49,823 bases of DNA from Magnetococcales bacterium (GTDB lineage Bacteria > Pseudomonadota > Magnetococcia > Magnetococcales > JADFZT01), in the NCBI GenBank assembly GCA_015232395.1, contig JADFZT010000032.1, forward strand, positions 1-49,823, in the 5' to 3' direction. Below the pieces are notes generated by a model. It saw nothing but the letters and a program-made list of their open reading frames with translations, did no database searches and had not been told where the DNA came from. The translations under genes were made by a program, and so were the position numbers. This document shows, piece after piece, positions 27,401 through 34,630 of the stretch (position 1 is its first letter; the number at the start of each line of letters is the position of its first letter).

Positions 27401-27703
27401 GTTATCCAGAGGGTGGGTCAGGATGGGGGAGGAGGGCCAGTGGAGATCAAAGGGTTTGGCGCCTTTTTGTTTCCAGGTATAGATGGTCAGCATGGGCCGA
27501 TCAGCGCCGGTGGCGGCGACATCGGCAGCGGTATCATTCAGCTTTTTTGGCGGCTTGGCACCCTCTTTCAGACCTAAAAAGGCGGCAAAATGTTCAGCCG
27601 CCACCTTGCCGTGGCCCCCCTTGGTCTTGAGAAAAAACAGCTTGTCCGGGGAGTCGTGGAAATATTGCTGGAGCTTGCGTTGCCAAAATTCAGCTTCGGT
27701 CAT
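24446..27703 (-). CDS. cmr2: Type III-B CRISPR Cas10 (Cmr2), HD and cyclase motifs present
   Basis: The 1085-residue large subunit has an N-terminal HD-like motif (His16-Asp17 in YFHDSPDKL) and a zinc-binding pair CTLCGK...CGVCSVKRF. The palm motif FAVIRMDGDSMGKLL follows, then cyclase GGDD at 786-789 (IYAGGDDLLCLA). An intact GGDD predicts synthesis of cyclic oligoadenylate from ATP upon target RNA binding. HD could give DNase activity, although many Cmr2 HD domains are weak. The ATG at 27703 overlaps the cmr1 stop (ATGA); a TTG at 27709 is the alternative. No CARF-domain effector that would read cyclic oligoadenylate is seen in this window. Confidence 0.95.
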   Translation of the reverse strand: MTEAEFWQRKLQQYFHDSPDKLFFLKTKGGHGKVAAEHFAAFLGLKEGAKPPKKLNDTAADVAATGADRPMLTIYTWKQKGAKPFDLHWPSSPILTHPLDNAPIDFGSQKIQSKNQAAKERKATREALWKDADEAAKCIASPTPEWDQSISAKTAFFQVWRNYRDKIVSRSDSDNRNNIVAQSDRDKIHASMWRHMPADSRDPDHTIWDHLKVTSALSFMKRKDSSEARTPWMLRFAIGPVGEYLEEARSSRDLWVGSFLISDLAWHAMKPFVEKYGPDAIVYPDLNGNPRADFGLQEIIPETLPEGAQTASFASLLPNAFVVLVPRGDQESEHLERLEKLAEKSREQVEARWQALANLVENWLLSVKGEGNWQQIWKRQLKTMPLHTTWVAVPWLPLDQTREERLKPWLADEVWNQYEKNREVFDQTNSTLLHSERGFDYALTHHQLRMRHQLRNQSPPYTLGEAEPGEKCTLCGKREALRNETEGTMDGQRALTRKFWTHPLLDPDQSGSERLCGVCSVKRFIVEAGVTHENKLIGLNPLWAGSKVTLGDLGESSKPRVPFPPAPAVAAQVYMEKIVGEPNLEILLAGVCQAYLDTRLPLTTFPRALPRLAMALENATDNGRHYLKMDTQLVVFPDALRGLRDSLARRKVDEETRKNQPSLTSLDKLEQAVRKLQNAAAKQNIRPPATRFAVIRMDGDSMGKLLLGEEGKIGACWQDIIHPEAVKKVHGHPQMEKAGWKELLGEQRLMGPSLHAFISRALAEFANRIVPWVVEREFSGRLIYAGGDDLLCLAPVADALPLTARLQQLFSAPWVIDTDPDIELWEWRKQGSKEPHDPKKNRQRFQIPKMPQNCSDEENIPAIRLPVTEVDLLEEHVVGRESVLNPDMPVDGLLIPMLGRHQSLSAGIAIGHYKTPLSTLLVQSKSLLNDLAKDKSGRKSIALGHNSRNGVKTEFALKWHREGEERPNAHHIMGDVSKGFGDGQIPNRLPYKLRGYSSQIDALFQRVRDENRGEMPKVGEKEWQNHCRPLLLGLLKLALDGKKPQALDQILTLWERGLALHDEKVDKGVDGLLLCRLLSREREET

Positions 27704-28938
27704 TTCCAACCCCCTTTGGCAAAGGTCATGAATTGATCCAGGAGGTTATCGGAGATGGGCAGAAGGGGGGTGCCCGGTCGATCCATGGTGACCGCCACCC
27801 CCGCATCCCCCGGAACCGCCCCTCCCATGCGCAGGTAGAGAGGGTAGAGGTTGCCATTGAGCAAAATCAGCCGCAGGTGTAGCAGGGAGGCGTGCCTGCC
27901 GGATTTTTGTGGACCTGATTTTTGGCGAGTGCTCCCCGGGGATTTTTGTTCCGGGGGGAAAAATTGCAGGCGCCTGCGGTCCTTGGGAAGAGAGCTGTAT
28001 TGAAAAGCCAGAGGCAAGCCAAATGCCACCCGTTCAGGAGGATGGCGCAGATTTTTGTCCCCCTCGATATGATCTTTGACATTTTGGTAATCGGGCTGGT
28101 GACGTACGCGATAATCCTGAAGCCTGCGCCCCATTTCATTTAATCCATGGGGCCAATCCTTTTGATCGAAAAATCGCTGTTTATCATTACGAAACTTCAG
28201 AGAGAGAGTGGACGTGAATTTTTCACCGATATGAGGGTGCATAGGCGTGCTGGAGTCCCATTTTTTGGGGAACCAGTTTCTAATCATCTCTCTTGTATCT
28301 TTGGAGGTTTTCCCCCACTCCCGAGGCGTTATTGCCTTGTGAAGAAGTGGCAACTCCTCAAGTTCCGGCCATTCCCCTCTGACGCCTTTCCATTCCAGGA
28401 GGGCAATGCTGCCAAAACCTCTGCGGGAACGGCTTCCCAGCCCCCCATAATGACCCAGCAGCCAAAAGGAAGCGGCAATGGCCTTCCGATATTTTTCCTG
28501 ATCCCCAAACCGGGGCAAAATACAGCGCACCTTGAAACGGGTGCCGACATCAATAGCTTGGGGGGGAGGGGAGACCACCCCCTTTTTTTTGCGCATCTGA
28601 AAGGGATAGCCCAGATAGATCAAACCATTTTTCCGGTGGGTGCCGTGGCCTGCGTGAAAGCTGTTGGCGAGTCGATCATCCCAGGTAAAAAAGCGGAGGG
28701 GTTTCAGGGGTTCGATACGCAGATTAAACAGGCTCTGCCCTGAGCCCTGGTCGGCGTTGCTGGCCGTGCCAAAGAGGATCGGTTCGTTGCGGCGAAAATC
28801 GGGATCCACCGCCCGATACCAAAAACGCAAGGCCCCTTTGAGGGAGGGGGGCCTCAGGTCGGGGCTATATCGGGGTTCGCTGCCGTGGAGAAACATCGGC
28901 GTCAAAACCTGAAACGTCAGCTCCAACTCCCCGATCAT
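27700..28938 (-). CDS. cmr1: Type III-B CRISPR RAMP protein Cmr1
   Basis: The 412-residue protein opens with the Cmr1 pattern LELTFQVLTPMFLHG, then RPPSLKGALRFWYRAVDP, LFGTAS and a Gly-rich RAMP loop (GHYGGLGSRSRRGFGS). Cmr1 sits at the head of the complex and contacts the 3' end of crRNA and target. It is the first gene of cmr1-cmr2-cmr3-cmr4-cmr5-cmr6; genes overlap or abut throughout, so one transcript starting upstream of 28938 is expected. Confidence 0.93.
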   Translation of the reverse strand: MIGELELTFQVLTPMFLHGSEPRYSPDLRPPSLKGALRFWYRAVDPDFRRNEPILFGTASNADQGSGQSLFNLRIEPLKPLRFFTWDDRLANSFHAGHGTHRKNGLIYLGYPFQMRKKKGVVSPPPQAIDVGTRFKVRCILPRFGDQEKYRKAIAASFWLLGHYGGLGSRSRRGFGSIALLEWKGVRGEWPELEELPLLHKAITPREWGKTSKDTREMIRNWFPKKWDSSTPMHPHIGEKFTSTLSLKFRNDKQRFFDQKDWPHGLNEMGRRLQDYRVRHQPDYQNVKDHIEGDKNLRHPPERVAFGLPLAFQYSSLPKDRRRLQFFPPEQKSPGSTRQKSGPQKSGRHASLLHLRLILLNGNLYPLYLRMGGAVPGDAGVAVTMDRPGTPLLPISDNLLDQFMTFAKGGWK

Positions 28939-29363
28939 CGGTTTTCACCCGGATGGTTGAGGGGGCTTGGTTGGGCTGTTATTGCTTTTTCAAGGAGGCC
29001 GGAGCTGGCGGCAGGGATGAGGAAGCCAGGAAAAAAGCTTCTCCTCTTCGATTGCAATAAATCAGGGCTGGCAAAATCAGGCATGGAGCGGATCCGATCT
29101 GAAAATGGGCGTGGGTTCCGGCCTGCGGACAAAATAAAATCTTAACTCATTCAGATCCTAGCGCATCCCCCTTTCCAACACAACCAGTTATTTCCCCCAT
29201 CACCACACGTCCCCAGCAACTGTTTTTCCTGGTAGGGGCGGATGATAAATGATAGTTCTTTTTGGCTTTGATGAAAAGAAAATGGGCAAAAGGGTGGTGA
29301 GCGTTTGGGAAGGGGAGAAGATGGACGTTGATTTGACAGGGTGTCGGGGTCGATTCAGCCTGG
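28939..29363. other. Divergent intergenic region between cmr1 and cas6-like gene
   Basis: Promoters for the leftward cmr operon and the rightward cas6-like gene should lie here. I looked for direct repeats with regular spacing and found none, so there is no CRISPR array, not even a short one. No protein-like open frame stands out. Confidence 0.6.
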
Positions 29364-30350
29364 GTGTGCACCTTGACTGAAACGTGGATTCCCCATCAGC
29401 GTTTGCAGCTGCATTTTCAAGCCCCGGAACCCATCCCCCTGTTCGGCTACAAAGGGTCGGCCTTTCGGGGGCTTTTTGGCAGGGCTTTGCGGGATCTGGT
29501 CTGCCCGGATAAATCCACCCCCTGCTCCAAATGTCTGCTTCAGCAACAGTGCCTCTATCTGACGATTTATGAATCCCCCACCCAGCCCCACACTGAAACC
29601 TATCGCAAAGGCCCCAACCACACCCCCCATCCCTTTATCCTCACCCCGCCGTTGAGCCTGGAAAAAGAGCTGCCCCCCCACGAAACTTTCAGCGCCGAGC
29701 TGATCCTCATGGGGTCAGCCCTCAAAGCTCTGCCCCATCTGGTGCTTGCTTGCGCCAAAATGGGGCAGCTGGGGCTGGGCTATCATCGGGTTCGGTTTCA
29801 ACTCCATCAAGTCACGCTCCTGGTTGGGGAATCGAGTCACACCCTCTATGAGTTACAGGAAAATCGCTTGCAGCCGGTGAATAAAATCAGCGACTTTCCT
29901 AAGCCTTCCTGTGCTCCCCAACCCCTGCCAAGCCCCGTTATTCTGGAGGCCCTCACCCCTCTGCGCTTTAAGTCCCGGGGAAAGTATGTCACCACATTTT
30001 CCTTTGAAAGCTTTTTCCGCTCCCTGCTCTTTCGCCTGGACGACCTCTCCCGCCTCTACGGCCACGGCCCCCTGCCAGCAGAAATCCCCCAGCTGATCCA
30101 GCAGGCCAAGCAGATCCAGAGCTGTCACGAGGGGATGCGCTGGGTGGAATATCGCCGCTACTCCTCCCGGCAAAAAAAATATTTGATTCTGGGTGGGCTC
30201 TTCGGCACGGCTTCCTTTGACGGTGATCTGACCCCTTTTACCCCCTGGTTGCGCCTGGGAGAAATCCTCCACACAGGCAAAGCGACCGGTTTCGGCTTTG
30301 GCAAATATCGTCTTCTTTCCACGCCAACCCCACCATCTTCCGGCTCTTGA
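29364..30350 (+). CDS. cas6: Cas6-type CRISPR RNA processing endoribonuclease
   Basis: The 328-residue RAMP protein resembles the Cas6 C-terminal-domain family. It has a Cys cluster CPDKSTPCSKCLLQQQC, and GLGYHRV. The C-terminal Gly-rich RNA-binding loop is LHTGKATGFGFGKYRL. Middle strings such as LTPLRFKSRGKYVT fit too. Cas6 cuts pre-crRNA within the repeats to give crRNAs with the 5' tag used by Cmr. The catalytic residue is not assigned, because it varies in Cas6. The start is GTG at 29364, with TTG at 29373 as the alternative; neither has a strong ribosome site. It is transcribed away from cmr1-6, so its expression may be independent. A CRISPR array for it to act on must lie elsewhere. 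Confidence 0.85.
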   Translation: MCTLTETWIPHQRLQLHFQAPEPIPLFGYKGSAFRGLFGRALRDLVCPDKSTPCSKCLLQQQCLYLTIYESPTQPHTETYRKGPNHTPHPFILTPPLSLEKELPPHETFSAELILMGSALKALPHLVLACAKMGQLGLGYHRVRFQLHQVTLLVGESSHTLYELQENRLQPVNKISDFPKPSCAPQPLPSPVILEALTPLRFKSRGKYVTTFSFESFFRSLLFRLDDLSRLYGHGPLPAEIPQLIQQAKQIQSCHEGMRWVEYRRYSSRQKKYLILGGLFGTASFDGDLTPFTPWLRLGEILHTGKATGFGFGKYRLLSTPTPPSSGS

Positions 30351-30367
30351 TGGGGGGGGTGCTGGAT

Positions 30368-30544
30368 TCAGGGGGAGGTGGGGGAGATCATATCGGTGTG
30401 TCGGCAGAGAATATTCCCCTTGCCATCAGCCACCAGGAGATAGTGCCCATCAAATTTCCAGGAAAAAGACCCGTGGGAGAGGGGCGAAAGAAACCCGGCT
30501 GTTTTGGCTGGGGAGGGCTGGGGGCTTCGGGGTTTACGGTTCAT
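30368..30544 (-). CDS. Candidate 58-residue small protein coupled to the membrane gene
   Basis: On the minus strand an ATG at 30544 overlaps the end of the upstream membrane-protein gene within ATGAACCGTAA. The frame stays open to TGA at 30368-30370, just short of the cas6 stop. The N-terminus is basic and Pro-rich (MNRKPRSPQPSPAK). The C-terminal half, SWKFDGHYLLVADGKGNILC, reads like a folded beta-hairpin rather than random translation. Start-stop overlap and exact fit into the gap favour a real gene. I do not recognise the family. No ribosome site stands out, as expected if it is translated by coupling. It could also be the remnant of a longer gene. Confidence 0.45.
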   Translation of the reverse strand: MNRKPRSPQPSPAKTAGFLSPLSHGSFSWKFDGHYLLVADGKGNILCRHTDMISPTSP

Positions 30545-32177
30545 CACCGAGATTTCGGGGGAAGGCCCACGATTGCAGTCGGTCCAGGCGGCTGGTATCG
30601 ATGACGTGGTAGTTTTTGTACTGAAACTGGGAGAGGCGTTTGAGATGGTGGGGGAGGAAAAAGCGGTGGCGGTTATCCTCTATGCGCTTTCGAATAAAAT
30701 CGTTGAAGGGATTGAAATAAAAGCGCTTGCGGTCCAAAAGCTTGAAATCCTCACTATCCACCACCAGATAGTCCACCTGATATTTATCCCGAAAGGCGAT
30801 GATATCGGTGAGACGGCTGGCATAGTAGGCGGCATAAAAATCTTCGGTTCGTTCTTTCACCGTGGCCCAATGGTTGACGAACCAGGGGCTCGCCAGCTCA
30901 AAATTGATCAACACCTTGCGGGCGGCAAAGAGGGGGAAATCATCCGCCAGATAAGGTTTGGCGGCAATCAGGGCATCCTTGGGCAGGGTGTGGAGATAGT
31001 CATAGAGGGGCACTTTTTCCCGATAGTCGTCATAATTCCCCCCACGCTTCAGTTGATCGCCATAATAGTGGTAGCCAAAAAAGGCAATCACCACCAACCC
31101 CGCCAAGCGGGCCGGGTGGTTGGGAAGGGCGTTCAACAGTCGCCCAAACCCCAGACTGATGATGAAAAACATAATGAAAACAAATGAATATCGGAAATAT
31201 TTATAAGGAAAATAGAGGGTCAGCAGCATCTGATAGGCGAGCTCATAAAGCAGCCAGCCCGAAGCGATGGTGAGCCAAAATTCCAGGGGCACTGAGAGGG
31301 GTTTTCGGTCCAAAAAAAAGAAAATCACCAAAAAAGAGAGAATGATAAAAGGCTCATCCAGCGCATCCAGAATTTTTTCGTCATAGGGCTCCTTGGGGAG
31401 AATTTTGTTGCGGCCATTTTTGTAACTCCCCGGATGGTTGACGGTCTCCTCATAATTCATCAGCCGCCCAAAGCGGTCGTCCGGGGTGAGATATTTGGGA
31501 ATCACACAGGGGGCGGAGAGGAGCATCCCGGCGATGAATACAGTGATCAAGCGTTTGGGTGCGATGCCGACGGGTCGCCACTTGAGGCGAATCACCACCC
31601 AGAAAAACCAAGTGGTGGAGTTGATCAAAAAAACGATGGGATAGAAAAGCGCCATCAGGGGGGAGAGCCACATCATGTGAACGATGCGGCGGGTGGTGAG
31701 AAAATAGACCCCGAGTATCACGCCGGGATAGGCAAATGTACGGGAATAACCGGCGTTAAAAAGCTCCAGATGGCTGGGAAAACAGACAAAGGTAAAGGTG
31801 AAGAGAAATCCGCTCCAGGGGCCTGCCAGATGGTGGCCCAGGCGATAGAGAATCCAGCCGGTCAAGGTGTGGAGAAAAATAGGCACCAGCTTTTCCAAGA
31901 GGAACGGATCCATCAAATAGCTGGCCCAGGTGTAAAAATATTTGGGGCCCAGGGCTTCTAAAAAAATGGCATAATCGGTCAGCAGGTCATTCTGAAACAG
32001 CTCCGGATCCAGGAGCCGGTGAAACCAAAAAATATTGGCCCGGGCGTCGTCGGTTTTGAGATAGTCGTTGATGAAGGCGGGATAGTTGCCCCAAACAGCG
32101 ATGCCGAAGCTCAAAAGCACAGCACTCCACTGGAGCAAAAAGTCGGGGGTACGATATTTGGCGGAGGTTTTGATCAT
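30534..32177 (-). CDS. Polytopic membrane protein, possibly GT-C-like, function unknown
   Basis: The protein has 547 residues and about ten hydrophobic segments, e.g. LLQWSAVLLSFGIAVWG, WSGFLFTFTFVCF, FIILSFLVIFFFLD and FIMFFIISLGFG. An acidic loop follows the first segment (INDYLKTDDARANIFW), as in many GT-C-fold glycosyltransferases and related membrane proteins. The C-terminal soluble part holds YQVDYLVVDSEDFKLL. The ATG at 32177 with AAGGGAG upstream is preferred to an open frame back to 32225. It is divergent from the membrane gene at 32300 and next to an SGNH hydrolase and a GT39-like gene, so a role in surface glycan or lipid assembly is plausible. The specific activity is unknown. Confidence 0.7.
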   Translation of the reverse strand: MIKTSAKYRTPDFLLQWSAVLLSFGIAVWGNYPAFINDYLKTDDARANIFWFHRLLDPELFQNDLLTDYAIFLEALGPKYFYTWASYLMDPFLLEKLVPIFLHTLTGWILYRLGHHLAGPWSGFLFTFTFVCFPSHLELFNAGYSRTFAYPGVILGVYFLTTRRIVHMMWLSPLMALFYPIVFLINSTTWFFWVVIRLKWRPVGIAPKRLITVFIAGMLLSAPCVIPKYLTPDDRFGRLMNYEETVNHPGSYKNGRNKILPKEPYDEKILDALDEPFIILSFLVIFFFLDRKPLSVPLEFWLTIASGWLLYELAYQMLLTLYFPYKYFRYSFVFIMFFIISLGFGRLLNALPNHPARLAGLVVIAFFGYHYYGDQLKRGGNYDDYREKVPLYDYLHTLPKDALIAAKPYLADDFPLFAARKVLINFELASPWFVNHWATVKERTEDFYAAYYASRLTDIIAFRDKYQVDYLVVDSEDFKLLDRKRFYFNPFNDFIRKRIEDNRHRFFLPHHLKRLSQFQYKNYHVIDTSRLDRLQSWAFPRNLGDEP

Positions 32178-32299
32178 CTCCCTTGATCTTGTATCATGGA
32201 TGCTCCATCCACGCCTCTTTTTCACTTTGACGAAAGGGCCTTTTCTTGGCTTGTGAATGCCCCCCCCACGCCGACCTGAAAGTTCAGGAAACCCTGTCC

Positions 32300-33388
32300 A
32301 TGGGCTTGATGATTCGGGAATCTCTCACCTATGGCAGCGTTTATTTTTTTTTGGCCCTGATCAATCTGCGGCTCAAGCTTATTCTGACCGACGATTATTT
32401 TAACGGCAGCCTGGAGAGCAATCATGAGCTGTTGATGAAATTCCAATATATCAATAACGAGCAATCCCGACTGTTTCAATTTTTGATTCCGGAATCTTTT
32501 CATAATCTCTTGGGGTTTACCATCCGGGAGGCTTACATTTTACAGAGAGGGCTGTTTATCTTTTTGGTTTTTCTGGCCTTTCATCTCTATCTCCGGCATT
32601 GGTTCCGGGCGGGGGGGGCGTTTTCGGGAGTGCTGTTTTTGGCGGCCATCATGCCTCTGAGCTATTTTAACGACCTCCAGGAGTCCACTCCCCTGCTGTT
32701 GCTGACTTTTTTGTTGGGGCTTTGGGCCATTCGGGAGGAGGAAACTATTGGATTCATGGTGGCCCTGGCCTTGGGAAGCCTGAACAACGAGACCATGCTT
32801 TTTTTGCCGGGGGTCTATTTTTTGTTTCATTTTCGCGGCTTTGCCCGGAGTGCTCTCCTGGGACTGGTCAGCCGCACGGCGATGGTGGCTTTGCCTGGAT
32901 TTTTGGTGGTGGGATTGATTCGCTACCACAACCGCCACCTGCCGGTGGTGGCCGCCTTCGAGGAGCTGGAGGTCTCCCCCTGGGTTGAAAATACCACCCA
33001 ACTGATGAGCCAGCTTTCCCTGCCATTTATTTACTACTGGTGGGGAGGGTTTCTCAGTTTTTTGTTTCTTTTCGGGGCGTTCTGGATATTTTCCTTTCGC
33101 AAAATGGCCGATAAACCCCGATTTGTGCGCCGAAGCATGTGGATCGTGCCCATTTTTGTCTGGCTGCACTTTATGATGGCGGAAGTCGACGAAGTTCGCC
33201 TCTTCCTGCCCTTGGCCTTCGTGATCATTCCCAGTGCCCTCTTTTTTCTGATGCCCATGGATGGCGTCATTCAGGATGGGGAGAATCACGATGGGGATGA
33301 TTCTTCACCAGCCAAGCCTGAAACCATCTCTGGGACCGCGTCGGGTAGCTCTGGGGTGGGTTCATCCTCCCTTTCGGATTCAGGTTGA
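32300..33388 (+). CDS. Polytopic membrane protein of unknown function
   Basis: The 362-residue integral membrane protein has repeated hydrophobic spans (VYFFLALINLRLKLIL, GLFIFLVFLAFHLYL, LLLLTFLLGLWAI, FLSFLFLFGAFWIFSF, LAFVIIPSALFFLMP) and a soluble, Ser- and acid-rich tail. The external-looking loop NNEQSRLFQFLIPESFHNLL follows the first span. The ATG at 32300 is chosen; MIRESL at 32309 is also possible, and a TTG at 32246 would add a Cys/Pro-rich leader that does not look natural. It shares a divergent promoter region with the gene ending at 30534, and it precedes the SGNH and GT39-like genes by 36 bases, probably as one operon. Confidence 0.7.
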   Translation: MGLMIRESLTYGSVYFFLALINLRLKLILTDDYFNGSLESNHELLMKFQYINNEQSRLFQFLIPESFHNLLGFTIREAYILQRGLFIFLVFLAFHLYLRHWFRAGGAFSGVLFLAAIMPLSYFNDLQESTPLLLLTFLLGLWAIREEETIGFMVALALGSLNNETMLFLPGVYFLFHFRGFARSALLGLVSRTAMVALPGFLVVGLIRYHNRHLPVVAAFEELEVSPWVENTTQLMSQLSLPFIYYWWGGFLSFLFLFGAFWIFSFRKMADKPRFVRRSMWIVPIFVWLHFMMAEVDEVRLFLPLAFVIIPSALFFLMPMDGVIQDGENHDGDDSSPAKPETISGTASGSSGVGSSSLSDSG

Positions 33389-33424
33389 ACCCGTGGCGTT
33401 TGGTGGTCTGACAAAGGGGGAGAG

Positions 33425-34630
33425 ATGGCGAAAAACTCAGCCCTGCTGTTGATCTCACTTCTCTTTGGTCTGGTGGTGCTTGAGGTAGGTCTGAGGCTGT
33501 TTACCCCTTTTCCCATCCATGGGGAGATGGCCAATCGGGCGCGCCACACGGTGTTGGGCTACACCTTGAATCCAGAGCTGCCAGGGGTGGATCGGCAAGG
33601 ATTTCGCAATCCCCGGGTGCCCTCCAGCTATGAGATCGCCGCCATTGGGGATTCCCACACCTATGGGGTGAATGTCGCCTCCCGGGAGAGTTGGCCGGCT
33701 CTTCTTTCCCGGTTATCAGGCCAAAGCGTCTATAACCTGGGGGTAAGCGGCTACAATGTGCTGCAATATCACTATCTGGTGCAGAAGGCTTTAAGCGACG
33801 GCGCCAAGACCATCCTCATCGGGCTCTATCCGGCCAACGATCTGATCGATACCTGCCATCTTCTGGCCAAGCCCCACTATCAAAAGCTTTCCCAGCGGTT
33901 GAGGCTGCTGGGGCCGGACCATTGCCAAAGCTCTTCTCCGGATTCCAAAAGCCAAAAAAAACCAGCTGACTCAGCGGCGAAGAGCCCGACAGCCAAAAGC
34001 GGGTGGTCAAAATCAATCGAAGCTTTTGCGCCGGGGCGGATGGTGAAGGTTATCACCGGGAGTGCCACGGTGAGTGCCCTGGACTATTGGATCTGGACGC
34101 CGCTCCAGGAGCGATTTTCAGGCATGGATGATGAACAACGCCCCCGGGTGTATGCCTTTCCATCCGCTGCTGGCAGCATCGACGTGGCGGAAAAAAGGGT
34201 GCGTCGCCACTTTCAATATACTGATTTGACCCAGACCCGGATCTGGCACAACCATCTGGATAGCCTGGTTCTATTGCAGGATATCCAGGAGATGATTGCA
34301 CGTTGGGGAGGAAAGCTCCTGGTGATGATCATTCCCTCCCGGGAGCAGGTGGTCCATCATTGGGCTTTGGCTCAGGGGCTGGATATTCCCCCGGAGTATG
34401 CCCGCCACATCGCCAGCCAGGTGGATCTGGTGAGTCGCTATCTGACCTTTTTTGCTGAAAATAACATTCCCGCCAAAAGTGCCTTGCCCTCTGTGAGCAC
34501 CGCCCTGGATCGGGTGGTGGGGGAGGGGGGGCGGTTTTATCCGGCTGGCAACGACGGCCACCCGTTTCAGGCAGGGTATCGGGCTTATGCCGAGGTGGCC
34601 TGGGATCTGTTGCGGGAGGAAAGCCCATGA
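33425..34630 (+). CDS. SGNH/GDSL-type hydrolase, membrane-anchored or exported
   Basis: The 401-residue protein has an N-terminal hydrophobic anchor (LLLISLLFGLVVLEVGLRLF). SGNH block I is IAAIGDSHTYGVN with nucleophile Ser77. Block II Gly is in NLGVSGYNVLQYHY, the oxyanion Asn in LYPANDLID, and Asp377/His379 in NDGHPFQAGYRAYAEVAW. The complete triad predicts an esterase or O-acetyl transfer/removal activity, as in AlgX/AlgJ-like enzymes acting on exopolysaccharide in the periplasm. A low-complexity Ser/Lys insert lies near residues 178-200. GGGGGAG precedes the ATG. Its end overlaps the GT39-like gene (ATGA), which implies a shared job in surface glycan modification. The substrate is unknown. 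Confidence 0.82.
   Translation: MAKNSALLLISLLFGLVVLEVGLRLFTPFPIHGEMANRARHTVLGYTLNPELPGVDRQGFRNPRVPSSYEIAAIGDSHTYGVNVASRESWPALLSRLSGQSVYNLGVSGYNVLQYHYLVQKALSDGAKTILIGLYPANDLIDTCHLLAKPHYQKLSQRLRLLGPDHCQSSSPDSKSQKKPADSAAKSPTAKSGWSKSIEAFAPGRMVKVITGSATVSALDYWIWTPLQERFSGMDDEQRPRVYAFPSAAGSIDVAEKRVRRHFQYTDLTQTRIWHNHLDSLVLLQDIQEMIARWGGKLLVMIIPSREQVVHHWALAQGLDIPPEYARHIASQVDLVSRYLTFFAENNIPAKSALPSVSTALDRVVGEGGRFYPAGNDGHPFQAGYRAYAEVAWDLLREESP

Noticed and set aside
28939-29363. Possible CRISPR array next to cas6
   Set aside because: No repeat of 25-40 bases recurs with regular spacing in this gap.
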